Of a stretch of DNA of 64,000 bases, positions 48,896-61,100 are shown piece by piece. This DNA comes from Gnetum montanum. Its lineage: Eukaryota > Streptophyta > Gnetopsida > Gnetales > Gnetaceae. The first letter of the stretch is position 1, and every line of letters begins with the position of its first letter. The position numbers were made by a program, and so were the translations under genes. The stretch lies in the NCBI GenBank assembly GCA_015680685.1, contig MNCI01004480.1:26422-90421 (forward strand). The letters are read 5' to 3'. The notes under the pieces are model-generated. The model searched no databases. It was not told where the DNA came from and saw nothing but the letters and a program-made list of their open reading frames with translations.

Positions 48896-49510
48896 TTGTC
48901 AAAATTTATTAGAAGCTAAGAGTACATTGTTGTAGCATCCAAACCATCATCTTTTAAAAAAGAAGACTTTCCAAATTTTATTTAGAGGCCAAGAGTATGC
49001 TACTATGGCATTGAAACCAGCATTTTTTATAAACAAAAACTTTCTAAAATTTATTTGAAAACCAAGAGTATGCTACCATATCATACAAACCAGAAAAAAA
49101 ACTTTCCAAAATTTATTTGGAAGACAAGAGTACACTACCATAGTGTACAAACCAAAAACAAAACTTTCCAAAATTTATTTGAAAGCTAAGAGGCAAAACT
49201 TTTCAAAATTTATTTGGAAGCTAAGAGTACACTACCATAGCATACAAACCAACATTTTTTAAAACAAAAACTTTTCAAAATTTATTTGGAATCCAAGAAT
49301 ATGCTACTATAGTGTACAAACTAGCATTTTTATAAAATTACTATTTTAATTTACAAGTTATTTATGCTATGGTAGCATACAAAAGAACATGCACATAAAA
49401 AACTACTATTTTTATTCACATGTCAAGAAAACCAACTTAAGTATGCTATGGTAGTGTACAAAAGAGTGTACATGAGAATGCATAAAAAATTACTATTTTA
49501 ATTTACATGA
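48896..49510. repeat. 65-75-bp tandem array with inverted end
   Basis: Units start CAAAATTTATTTGGAAGC and contain AAGAGTAYRCTACCATAGCA (starts near 48898, 48971, 49037, 49107, 49171, 49205, 49278). From about 49350 two further units read the other way (TATGCTATGGTAGCATACAA, ACTATTTTAATTTACA). The junction motif TATGCTATGGTAGCATA (49363-49379) is a palindrome with a 3-bp centre. Confidence 0.7.
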
Positions 49511-49899
49511 TACATTGAACCTGGACTTGAAACTAACCTTTGGCAGTAACACGATCTTCCATTTTTCATTTTCCAACCATCAAAACCCATTACAACCATT
49601 ACAAACTCATCCTTGAAGTGTTGTTTGGTGGAAGAAACTAGGACTACACTAGGCATAGAGACTTCCACGTATTTTCCATCTCTCTAAACATGGAATCTCA
49701 TCTCCATTACCACATTGCAAACCCTGGTCGATACTAATGAAAAGTTTTCAAAAACCAAAGTTTAGAAGAAACAGGATTGTGGAGTTGTAGTAGGATGCAG
49801 CTTGCCTTCTCCAACAAACTTCAAGCTTCTGTCAGTGGCTTCTAGTGCCTTTAACACAAAATCTATACTTTGTGAACCTTTATTCTTTATTTTTATAAA
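49511..49899. other. no gene recognised
   Basis: No repeat or coding match seen. Confidence 0.3.
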
Positions 49900-50260
49900 G
49901 TTTATTATTCATGTTATGTGAGTTTTAGTTTATGTTTTCATTTTTGCACTTGTTTCATTTCATATCTATAACTAAAATACTGCTCCTATTTCATCTCAAA
50001 AGACATTTACCTTTTTGTTTGACTAATTTCATCTACATTTATGTTTTCATTTTCATTTTCACTTCTTATTTCATCCACAATCATGTTTACATTTTCACAG
50101 CCATTCGTATTTGCGTTCTATAAGTTCCTAGGTGATCAACAAGACCATCTAGGGCACTCTAAATTCCATTTTTTCAAAGGCCCTTGGGGTTTAGAGGTAA
50201 AACTATTTTGGTGGTCAAATATTTTTAGTTTTTCGTTCTAGCAACCAGGATTTCTAGCAC
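49900..50260 (-). repeat. inverted copy of 29041-29300
   Basis: Minus-strand match to 29041-29300. It lies to the left of locus E as its partner lies to the right of locus D. Confidence 0.5.
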
Positions 50261-51724
50261 CAACAAGAAGGCTGTAATTTGGTTATGGAATTATGGCTTA
50301 GGAGGTGTAATAGAAGTGATGTGAGGTAAGTACTCTTGACATAGTTGGTCAAGCTAACCAAATCTTGTGTATCGAGACCACATGGTAACTTACTATTGCA
50401 ATGAGTCACATCTTTGTAATGACTTCAAGCTTCATCCTACAAGCACAACTCTAAGAGGATAAGAAAACAAGATAAATAATACATATTATTACAAGAGATT
50501 ACATAAGGCCACATGAGATAATAATCAAAATACAAGCCACCATAGGTTTTAATTGGTACAACATGAGAAATCTATATTTTGTTTCCCAAATTCATACAAT
50601 GCTTTGTAGTTGATTTATTATTTCAAAAAACAAAAAAATAGAAGGTCACATAGTCTCACTTGTTATAGGCCATGAAATTTGTCAATGTCATCATTCTCCC
50701 TAAGCTATGAACAAAAGGTCAAGCACAGTAAAAGCAAACATATGAATGTTACATGTCATTAAGGGCTATGTGATGGCTTTAATGTTATCTAGCAAGGGCC
50801 TAATGATGTCTTATGCAAGGTTAAGTTCTGGTGAGAAACTTGGTTTGATGTGTTTTATCCTCACAATCATGGTTTAGATGGAAATTTTAACCAAGCATCC
50901 TTCATGATGTCTTTGGCTTCAAGATCAATGGTAATTATGTTACTTCAAGATATTAAGGATGCATGGTATAATGGCTTTGAGGCTCAAGGTTTAGATATTC
51001 AAGGTCCACTTGATCTAACAACATCACAAAAATGGTCTACTTAGGCTTTAAGGCTAGTTGAATTTTCTTTCTCTTCCTCTTAGCTTAATCTTGCATGTTA
51101 AAATGAGCACATGAAGTGGCATAAAAATCATTAAACAATGTTAAAATACTATAAAATATTGTAATCATAGAGAAAAATAAATCCAAATAAGGTTAAAGCA
51201 AAGTAAAACAAGGCTAAATGGGGCAAGGTGGGATCATTATAAGGCAAAGCAAGATAACACTTAGTAAAACAATGTAATAACATAATGAAAACAAGGTAAA
51301 ACTAAGTAAAAATAAAGTTAAAACAAGATAAAACATGGAAAACAAGGTGGAACAAGGTCAAAATAGTATTCAATATATATTTAATATAAAACTTATTTTC
51401 TTTAGTCCTTTTGTATTTAAGATAGATAAAAATTTAATAAAATAGGCTACAAATTATTAAAATTAGGAAAAACAAGATTTAAATTATTAAATTAATAGGC
51501 TTTCATGGTTATATCAGTTTCAATGCCAAGTGCTTAGAATGCCAAAGCTTAGAACTATCAAAAGTATTGGAAAATGCAAAAGTGTTCAAAACTATTTTAT
51601 AGTGTTGATGTTGGATATTTATAGGGTTAGGGTTGTCATTTTTGGATTGTCATTGATTGCCATTGATTGCTGACAAATTGGCATTAATTATGGATTTGTA
51701 ATAGTCATTGCTACTAGCATAGTT

Positions 51725-52010
51725 GGTCATCCACTATCAACATAGTTGCTATTTGTGATAAGTTTGAAATGGACTACACCCACAAAATCCATCCATTTAA
51801 CATAAATTGTAAACAAACTTTTGTAATTATGTTGGTAGTGATTTGAATACATTGGTAGTAGTCAATGGTCATCTAATATCAACATAGTTGCCTTTTATAA
51901 TAAGTCTAAAATGGGCTATAGCCACAAAACCCATCCATTTACCATAAATAGTAAACAAGCTTTTGTAACTATGTTGGCCATAGTGAACTATGCTAAAGGT
52001 GTTGGAAATG
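51725..52010. repeat. 142-bp direct duplication in A-family LTR
   Basis: GGTCATCYAMTATCAACATAG starts at 51725 and again at 51867, and both copies continue through a 'CCATCCATTTAMCATAAATWGTAAACAA' block. Confidence 0.75.
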
Positions 52011-53492
52011 GGGAAAATGGTAACAAATGGAAAGATGGATGGAAACTATATAAATGTTGAAACCCATTGGAAAGTGTCATGCCTGGTGAATAATTTTTTC
52101 TACGCTAGCCATTGTTGACTTGGGATGACTACATTGGCTATTATTGGAAAAATCAACATTTCAATAACCCCAACATTGCACTTCCACTAGGTCTTGATGG
52201 TGAGTACATTGGCTATAGTAACTATAGCTACTATGACTACTAGAAGTGTAGTTATAATGACTATTAAAAATGGTTCTAATGTAGTTGGGGCTATACACCT
52301 ACGAAAACCCATGAAAATGCCAATTTTAGCCATTCTAGAGGTGTTTTTAGCCTTCTCAAGTCCAGATATGGACATCAAGTAGCTATTTCTACTTGGGAAA
52401 AAAGGAAAGTTTTGGTTCCAAAAAGCTAAAGTATGCAAGATTGTATCTCATTGACTATGCATCTCCCATTTAGAATGAATGCTTATCCCAAGTTGGGAAA
52501 TGAAGGTTGCAACATGAAATTTAGTGGTGTTTCATTGGCCCTTCTTTGTTGATATCTAGTGTATTAACCCAAGAGACATTGACAAACAATACCAAACATT
52601 ACTTTTAGGTCCATCAGCAATGTTCCCTCTCCGCACTTGATCTAGTAGTATTAAACCATGCCCAAGAGTGCTTGTGTTGATGGAGAAGGTTATGATAGTA
52701 AAATAGTAGTGAGGTCATAGGAAAATGATCATGAAGGTTTAAAATGCATTCCAAATGTTCACATCATGGCTACTGTATGGCACTAACATGTTGGTTAATC
52801 AGTAAGCCTTGGTACTTCACCCTTTGAGGTGTGGTTGACTTGATAAATGTGTTTGAGGAACCAAAACCCCTCTCCAAGATTTCTTCAATTATTAGACTCC
52901 TCCCCTTATATGTTTAGAGTCATTGATCTATCCTTTAGTATTTATTGGCCATTTAGCTTCTTAGCAATTTGCTTCACCCAATTTTTTTGTGGGGTGAAAC
53001 CTTTAATAGGTTTCTTTGCCAAAGTTAGTTTTAATTTAGTCTTCCCATCAAGTGAGATGTGTTACATTCAATGGAATAGATGTTTTCCCATTCAATGAAG
53101 TATGTTGCATTCAATGGACTTGACGATGGAGCAAGATGAAGGGATGTCATATAGCCATAGCGCATGAATGTCAAACATCAGTCAACATTGTCATCCAAGG
53201 TAAGAAAGGTTAAAATTATATTGTAGGATTGGGTTCAATGGAAGGATAATGAAAATGATGTAAAACAAGTACTCTTGGCATGGTAGGACAAACTCACCAA
53301 ATGTTGCATATCAAGGTCATGTGGTGACTTACTGTCATTATGAGTTGCACCTCTAAGATGACTCCAAGCTTCATCCTACAAATACAACTCCAAGAGGACA
53401 AGAAAACCAACCAAATAAATCATGTTGTTATAATGAAATACATAAGATCATGTAGAATAGTTTAGTGGATCTAGCTATCAAAGGTTACGTGT

Positions 53493-53647
53493 GTTGCCAG
53501 TTTAAGGCCTTGGTAGGCCATGGTGCCATTTTAAGGTCTTAGCAAACCATGTTGTTAGTTTAAGGCCCTAGGAAGCCATGGTTACACTCATTTTAGGTGC
53601 TAGAAGATCATGGTTACACTAGTTTTAGGCCTTGGTGGGCCATGGGA
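53493..53647. repeat. 30-bp AAGGCC minisatellite, 5 units
   Basis: Same unit as at 31530-31708, again just outside the LTR-like block and before the pol tail. Confidence 0.75.
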
Positions 53648-53765
53648 AGTAGGCTTTCTTGTTGATTGTTGTTAACTACATGTAGTGTGGTTATGGATAG
53701 GAATGATTGATTGGATTGGCCAACTCATTTCCATCCATGTCTACTATTTAGTAGGGCTTGTTGTC

Positions 53766-53900
53766 TTACACCTTGATGATCAAGAAAGGCCCTCCCCAAT
53801 TGGCTGAGAATTTATCTGCATGCTTGTGAATGACTTTGAGGACTAGGTCCCCTCCCTTGATCTTTTGCTTGTTGAGATTATGAGGATGTTGTGGTGTCCA
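53766..53900 (-). pseudogene. GPY-like C-terminal tail of gypsy pol (A4)
   Basis: KGGDLVLKVIHKHADKFSAN followed by WGGPFLIIK. This is the conserved end of plant gypsy integrase. Homology stops at about 53900. Confidence 0.75.
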
Positions 53901-54182
53901 TACCCTAATCCTCCATATCCACCATAAGCACATTAAGTAGAACCTAGGTAAAAATGAGTAAATAATGCCTAAAATGATATAAAATACCTTAGTAAATATG
54001 CAAACACATGTTATTCCAGTGTCAATCAAAATGAGAATAAGGTCAACGAAGGCTATAGAATGTAGGTGAAGGCAAATTAGATGAAATGAAGGGAAAAAAA
54101 AGGTACATGATTGTAAAAAAAAGTTGAAACACCATAAGAAAATGGAAAATAATGTCAAATATGGAAAAAATATTTCCTTAGG

Positions 54183-54238
54183 CTAGCTTTTGGCCTTAGC
54201 AAGCCATGTTGCCAGTTTAAGGCCTTGGAAAGCCATGG
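54183..54238. repeat. 30-bp AAGGCC minisatellite, 2 units
   Basis: Two units of the family at 31530 and 53493. Confidence 0.65.
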
Positions 54239-54589
54239 TATCAAATGATGGTCAAACCCCATCAGTTAACATCAAGCAAAGACTAAAGGAATATCAAAAA
54301 GGCCAAAAAATAGAAAATTAGGTAGATACAGTAAAATTGAAGCTATGTAGACATTGAATAAGGTCAACTAATGCAAAACAAGGTAAAAACACCATGAAAC
54401 AAGATTAAATGCATCCAAGTGAAATACATGTGGTAAAACATGATCCATATTGGCTAAATAGGATTATATTTTGTTAATTTCAAGCCTTAGCAGTCCATGG
54501 TATGGGGCCACAAGGTTACCAAAAGAGTTTGGGCATATGAAGGGGTCATTCTAGGGTTGTTTTGAAGCAAACATGACATTTTTTGTTGT

Positions 54590-57500
54590 GAATATGCTAG
54601 CCTAGTATAGTCTTACCTCTCTCTAGTGTAGTCAACATTTAGGGTTAAATTTCAAAAATAGTATGGTTACTTTTGGGCTTCCAATGGTTCAAATAGGTAG
54701 CACAAGAGGTAGGTATTGAAGATTGACAAGTTTTGGCATCATTTTAGCTTTGCATAAGTTGAAAATCTTATTTCCAAGGGTGACTATGCTAGGCTAATAA
54801 GTTCTAGAGTAGTCATAAGGAATGACTAAGTTGGTATGATTTGCATGGTTAAAATAGAGTGAAATTTGTAATTGGAAGCTATGGGGGCAAGGTTTTGGTC
54901 ATTTTGAATCAAATTTAGGCCATTCTAAGTTGCTTCTTGTTGGTTTTTGTTGTCACATTTTTCCTCCCCATTAAGACTACATTGGCCCAACATAGTCCTT
55001 AGCTTCTTTAGCATAGTCTTTTATAAAGAATGTATTTTTATGAGTTTCAAAGATTCCTTAATCATCCTAATGGACTTCTGGGGTCACTAGTGTTGTTAGC
55101 TAGGGTTTTGATATAAAAATTGCTAGTTTTCATACCTGTTTAGGCCTTGGATGGCCAAATACCATGGGACTACACTAGGCATGTAATTACTAGCATAGTC
55201 AAGGATTTGGAATGAGAAAAAGTTGACAAAGAATGAAGTTTGACTTATTTCCCAAGGTTCTAGGATTTTGACATGCTCCAGTAGAATTTTGGATCTTTCC
55301 AAGAGTAAATTTGGGTTGTTCTAGAGCTATTTTGGTTACTTCCAAGTGGACTATGTTGGGCTTGGGTAGGGACTACATTGGCCCAACATAGTCCCAATCC
55401 ACCTTTTAGTGTACACACATTGGGAAGATTAAACAATTGAGTTTCACAACTAAATTGGACTTTGGTCAATCCTAGGACGCCTAAAACTACACTTTGAGAA
55501 ATTTTGGACAATTTTTGGGCACGTTTATGGGGTCTACATTGGGTCTAGAGGGGGACTACATTAGCCCTACATAGTCCCAATCCATCCTTAGCATAGTAAG
55601 ATTTCAAGGGTCAGAAATGGTGAGAGAAGCTAGGTTCCATGACTAGATAGGTTTTGGTGGTGTGTTAGACTTCATTAGAAGAGGATTTTGTGTCTTTTGG
55701 GTTCTTTGGTGTAGACTATGCTGGGGTTTGAGAGGAACTACACTAGCCTAGCATAGTCCTAGGCTCTCCTCAATATAGTCAAGATTTGAAAGCTCAAAAA
55801 TCATGAATTGTGGCTCAATCCTAAGGTATGATGATCTCAGCGCATCCTAGAAAAGTTATATTATTGAAAAAGGATGTTTTATTACTTGAATCTAGCTTGG
55901 TTTAGAAGTCAAGATGTGGACTACATTGAGCTTAGACTAGGACTATGCTAATCTAGCATAATCCCATCTTCCATCAATGTAGTCTAGTATTGGAATGATT
56001 GGTAGGAGTTTCAATGGTTGAAAGAGGTTCTTAACAAGGTTCTATGATTTTTTGGTAGTGAAGTTAAGTGATTTTTGGCAAGTTTTCTTCCAATTTTGAG
56101 GGACTACGCTAGGCATGGCGAGTACTATGCTAGCCTAGCATAGTCCCAGTCTCAATCTAGGGTAGGCAAGGTGGGAATTAGGAAAAGTGATGGAAAATGC
56201 AAGTTTTTGAAGTTAGAAAGGCTTATGTAAGGTTTTAGGGTGTATTGGCATCAAATTTAGGTCAACCTTAGGTAATTTTGACTAGTTTTTCAATTAACTA
56301 CATTCAGCCTGAAGAGGGGCTACACTAGCCCAACATAGTTCTCATCTCCCATAGCATTATCCAAATTTGTAATGGTTAAAATGATGAAAAAATGTAGAAT
56401 TTATTGTTAGATAGCTTTTAATGGAGTTCTTGGGTTTTTTAGAGGTTAATTTTCATGGTTTCTTGTTGGATTTTGGCAACTTGGGATGGACTATGCTAGG
56501 CTTAGGCATGGACTATGATGGCCTAGCATAGTCCTCCTCTTCCCCTCACTGTAGTCCATGTGATGGATGTCAAACTATGAAGGAAACTAGGTTTCATGGC
56601 TAGATAAGATTAAAACAAGGCTTTAGGGCTTACCAAAGTCAAGTTTCATTCTTTTTGGTGTGTTTTGAAAATCTTAATGGGACTATGCTAGGCCTTGGGA
56701 AGGGCCTACATTAGTCCAACATAGTTCTAGCTTCTCATTTAGTGTACTCCAAGTTTTTCATAAAAAAATGTGAATAATAGTAAGGTTTGACCTATTTTGG
56801 TACTTCAGGGTTGTCAAAAGTTGAGTTAAAGTTCACATATGATGGGTTTTTGGGTTTGGAGTGGACTATGTTGGGAAGTCACTAGGACTACCCTGGCCCA
56901 ACATTATCCTCCTAATCCTTAGCATAGTCCCATGAGGAAAATTAGTTTTTTTTTATTTTCTTGACGTTTTTTGGTTGATTAATTGATAGTTTGAGGTTAC
57001 TAGGGGTCTTGGTGAGGTGTCAAGGCTCTGAGAGGTAGTGTTGAAGGTGTGTAATGGTCTCTCTGATGCTTATTGACCCTGGAACCCTAGGACTACACTA
57101 GCCCAACATAGTCCCTAGTTTCCCTAGTGTAGTCATGGGAAAGAGGGAAAAATTAACACCATCTACTACAATCAACAATGTCTTAGGCTTACCAGAGGTT
57201 CAAACTAGGGTTTGAGGAGATGGTGTGTCGATTTAGGGTTAACTAGACATTGAATGGAGTGGATGGATCACTTGGGATTACAAGGAAGTAAGATGTGATG
57301 TTGGACAATGTTGGGCATCAATTGGGACTACACTAGCCTAGCATAGTACTTCACTTCTCTTAGTGTAGTTAGTGAGGAGGCTTGATTCTTGTTACATTTT
57401 GGTGTCTTTGACCATGTTTTAGTGCTATCAGGAGCTCTAACTAGCATTTGATAAGGTTAGATGGTTAATTCAAGGGCATCCTGGAGCTTGGATGGGTTGT

Positions 57501-58112
57501 TGGAATTCCATTCCATTTTGGACAATGCTGATAGTAGTTGGGACTATAATGGTCCAATGTAGATTTTGATTCCCTTTGAACATAGTCTTTGAAAACTAAT
57601 GATTTCTTGCCCAAATTTCATGTACACAACCATGTTTCAAGGTTTCTAGAAGTGTGGGATGGAAGCAGGATGGAAGTGGTAGTAGCTTTATGGCTTCTAA
57701 GAGTGTTAACCTTAATGTAACCTAATAAGGAGGTTGACTACTCCTAGCATAGTCATGGATTTTTATGTCATTCTTGGAAAGATCCAATGGGGCCCGACCA
57801 AAATTGGTAAGTTTTCAGAAAATTCTTGACACAACTATAGCTTAGTTCCTAGTTTATATTTTTTTAAACCAAGTGAAGTGGAGTTGTAAACTAAAACTAG
57901 GGTTTTTAGATGGGCACCTAGGTTTGATTTTGTTTTAAATGGAAAAACTTGAAAAGAAATATTGTTGTTTATCTCACTTTTGTCACTACACCTTGATTAG
58001 GGAGCTCTGTGTCATTGCTTTTGCCTACTACCCTACTCTGGTGTAGTAGTAGCTATTTGTGGAGTACTACCAGTGTAGTTCCAACTGTTGGAGCACTACT
58101 GCCAGCGTAGTC
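54590..58112. repeat. about 190-bp tandem array of locus E with stem-loops, about 18 units
   Basis: The anchor 'GGACTAYRYTRGGC...GACTACAYTRGCCYARCATAGTCC' recurs about every 180-200 bp, for example near 54968, 55348, 55531, 55724, 55919, 56101, 56297, 56488, 56687, 56871, 57089, 57320 and 57540. The outer arms are inverted repeats: 55348-55361 pairs perfectly with 55381-55394, and 56488-56501 with 56521-56534 (14-bp stems, 19-nt loops). Units at the right end, next to exon 1 of the ORF, are the most decayed. The array occupies the same position relative to its ORF as the D array does. Confidence 0.85.
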
Positions 58113-58170
58113 ACTATAAGCCTACCTATAAACCAAGTATTTTCTACATTCCAAGACCTATTTTCGGCAC

Positions 58171-61100
58171 AATGGCTAAGAAAATGACTTTTGTTAGGAA
58201 ACCTAAATTGGAGGATATAGATGCCATCACCCAACACTTAGCACATATACATCATCCGAGGATTGAGGAAGGCTTGACTATTTTTTTTCCTAGGTACCAA
58301 TCTCTTATGAGCTTTTCTACTTTTTCATGTATTCCATTTTCTGGGTTTTGTTCCATCTTTTAGATCTAGGCTTGAATATTTGTTAATTTTAAATTTCAAA
58401 AAAATCCTACCATATATATAGGCCATGATTATTTGTTTTTGGTGTTTCTTGTGGTTTGGGTTTTGGTTATGTTGAAGTTTAAATGTTGTTCCCATGATTT
58501 TCATGGGTTTTTGCTTTTTCTACCCAAAAAAAAAACACCACTTTTGGATTTTACTCTAAGAAAATGCTTAGGTTTTTAATTTCTATAAGGTTATAGGATT
58601 ATTTTCTACTATTTTTGATCAATGGGATTTTTGAATCACTTAATTTCTCTTAACAGATAATTTGCTATGGCTGTTTTTGTCAAGCTACATGAAATGGGTT
58701 TTTTGTCCTAAGGCCATTTTCTATATAAGTTGTGTATTTTTTTACAGTTAATGGTTAAGAAATTTTAAGTTTTATTATATGGGCTTTTATTTTATGATTT
58801 AAGGATTTCTATGAATCTTAAATCATTGAATTCATAAAAATGGTTCGGTTGTTATAGTTGTTTTTGTCCGCTTGCGTGAAAATGGGTTTTAGCATGATGA
58901 CCATGGTTAGGTAAATTATGTAATTTTTTATAAAAATATGGTTAATAATTTTTAATGTTTATTAATGTGGGATTTTAGTTCATTATTTAGAATTCCAACA
59001 GCTATGGAATCATCAAATTTCATTGGGTAGTTAATTTGTTATGGTCATTTCCATTCGGTTGTGCAAAATCATGGTTATAAGGCTATTACACATTTATCCT
59101 TGTAAAGATGGGTAATGTTGAAATTGTAAATTTTTTTTCTAGAACATCCCATTATCTTAGGGTCTTTTAGGATGTGAGAAATGGGTTCTAAGTTTTTTGG
59201 ATAAAAATAATTTTTTTTCATATTTTTTATAGTTGTTTTACTACAGTTGTTATGGTATGAAGTGTGAATTCTAGTTGAATCCTAGTTACAAACCTAAGTT
59301 GTATTTCAAATTTTTTCAAAGTGTAGAATAAAACATGGAAATTGAAGGTTTAGTACTATATTTTAATCTTTACTTTTTCAGCTCTAAACTATCAATTCTA
59401 TTTTTTTGGTTGTAATCAGTCATTGTTGCAATTTTAGTGTTAAATTATCATAAATTGTTTCAAATTTTGTCTAAGTGTTGTTATAAGGCTATAAGGTTTA
59501 ATGTAGTGGTGATGATGTGTTGAATGTTACAAGGCTTTCTTGGAGCCCATCCTTGTGGTCATAGAGATGGTGGGACTCTTATGTTACATCCACCTTCCTG
59601 GGCCTAACTCCACAATTCTAGATAGGATATGGTTCAAGCTAGTGACCAAAGACTTCCTAACTTATCTCTTATAGAACTTTAGTATGACGACTTAGTCACA
59701 CATGATGAATGAGGCTTCAGTAGTGATCATAGAGACCATCCTACCTAGGTCCTATAGCTTGATCATCAAGTTCTTGATGGATGAACCTAAAGCTCATGCA
59801 GAGGGAGCAAACAATGATGACACTACCACTATGGGCTCTTGCAAATTGTCAACAATTTGGAAGATGCCCAAATTTAGTTAGTATAACATGGACAACACTT
59901 TAATTGTTGGTCATCATGCACATAAATTATTTCAAACCCTCCAAGAACCTCTTATCATGTAGAGGGGTAAGTAAGGTTGTCTTTAGCTTATGGTTATTTT
60001 CTATCATTTTATACTTAAGTTATAACTGTATTTGTTTTTTTAGTTGCATATAAGTTCAGGATGGATGAGTAGGGATTCATTAGAGATGACAAACTTATGC
60101 TTCTAGCCCATACAAACTCAGAGATGTTTACCAAAAGCCCAAATGTGAGGCTTGTAATATTGGATAAGCTAAAGGATAACTTCAATGATAGCATTGAAAA
60201 TCATCCTAAAGCTTATACGAGGTGCCTAGGAAATGGGTTGATGGATAGTTGGTGGGCCAACCCATCTCTTGATGACTTAGAAGTAAACCCACCACCTAGA
60301 GATCCTAATATGCTTACATCAAATAGGAAAAGTGAGTGTTTTTATTTTGTTGATCTTGGGTCATTTGTATTCTACCATTTTTCTAGTTATTTTAGTTTTA
60401 GTTATTTAAGTAGTTGTATTGATTTTGTTTCAGCATAGTTATATTTTTGTTGTAACTTGCTTTACATGATGCACCTACAGTAAGGTTAACTAGTTTTCCT
60501 TCATTATGTTGTAGAGGTCACTCCATTAGCTAAAGTTATGATTGTCACTTTAAAATGTGCTAAGGAGATCTTGATCCTCAAGTTTGGTGAGGTAGAATCC
60601 TCATAGGAGTGGCTATTAAACCATGGCCCGAATGCTATACATGTAAGGGTTACACATGTCAGCTTGTTTGACCTCTTCATGGCCTCAAGCCAAATTGTTC
60701 CCACTATAGAGATGTTGAACATCATTAACTCCTTTAGCCAAGGAGTCAAGAAGTTCACCTCTTGGATTCACGGTGTCACTATTGTTTTTGAGGTTAGTGC
60801 ATCCACCTTTAGTGACCTCTTTCATGTTCCAAACAATGGTATACCTATTATCGCCAAAATAGATAAGGAGGTGGATCACTGGGAGGAGGTAGAAGAGTGG
60901 CCAAACATCTATTGTGATGCTAAGGAATACTCTTCAAAATAGATCATGTCACCATTAATTAGAGAAATGAAACCCTTGTTTCAATCTTGGGAATTTTCTA
61001 AATTATTATTGTAAGGGAAGACCTTGGATGTGAAGCAAGCTTGGACCATGAAGTAGAAACTCATTAAGGATCCTTGATTTAACTAGGCTACACACCTAGT

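Larger units (their letters stand above)
50280..54450 (-). mobile_element. A-family copies A3 and A4, rearranged
   Basis: 50290-50700 matches the A1 segment 4160-4600 (LTR start and 3' UTR). 50790-51110 resembles the start of pol in A1 (about 7900-8080), and 51180-51480 the A1 leader. 51490-53470 is an LTR-like block of about 2 kb (minus-strand TATA at 51624-51614). 53766-53900 is the GPY-like tail of pol. One LTR is thus flanked by internal sequence on both sides, as unequal recombination or nested insertion would produce. Most of pol is deleted. Confidence 0.5.

Noticed and set aside
54590-58112. CRISPR-like array
   Set aside because: Units are about 190 bp, diverged along their whole length, with no short identical repeat and unique spacers, and the setting is a plant nuclear repeat.
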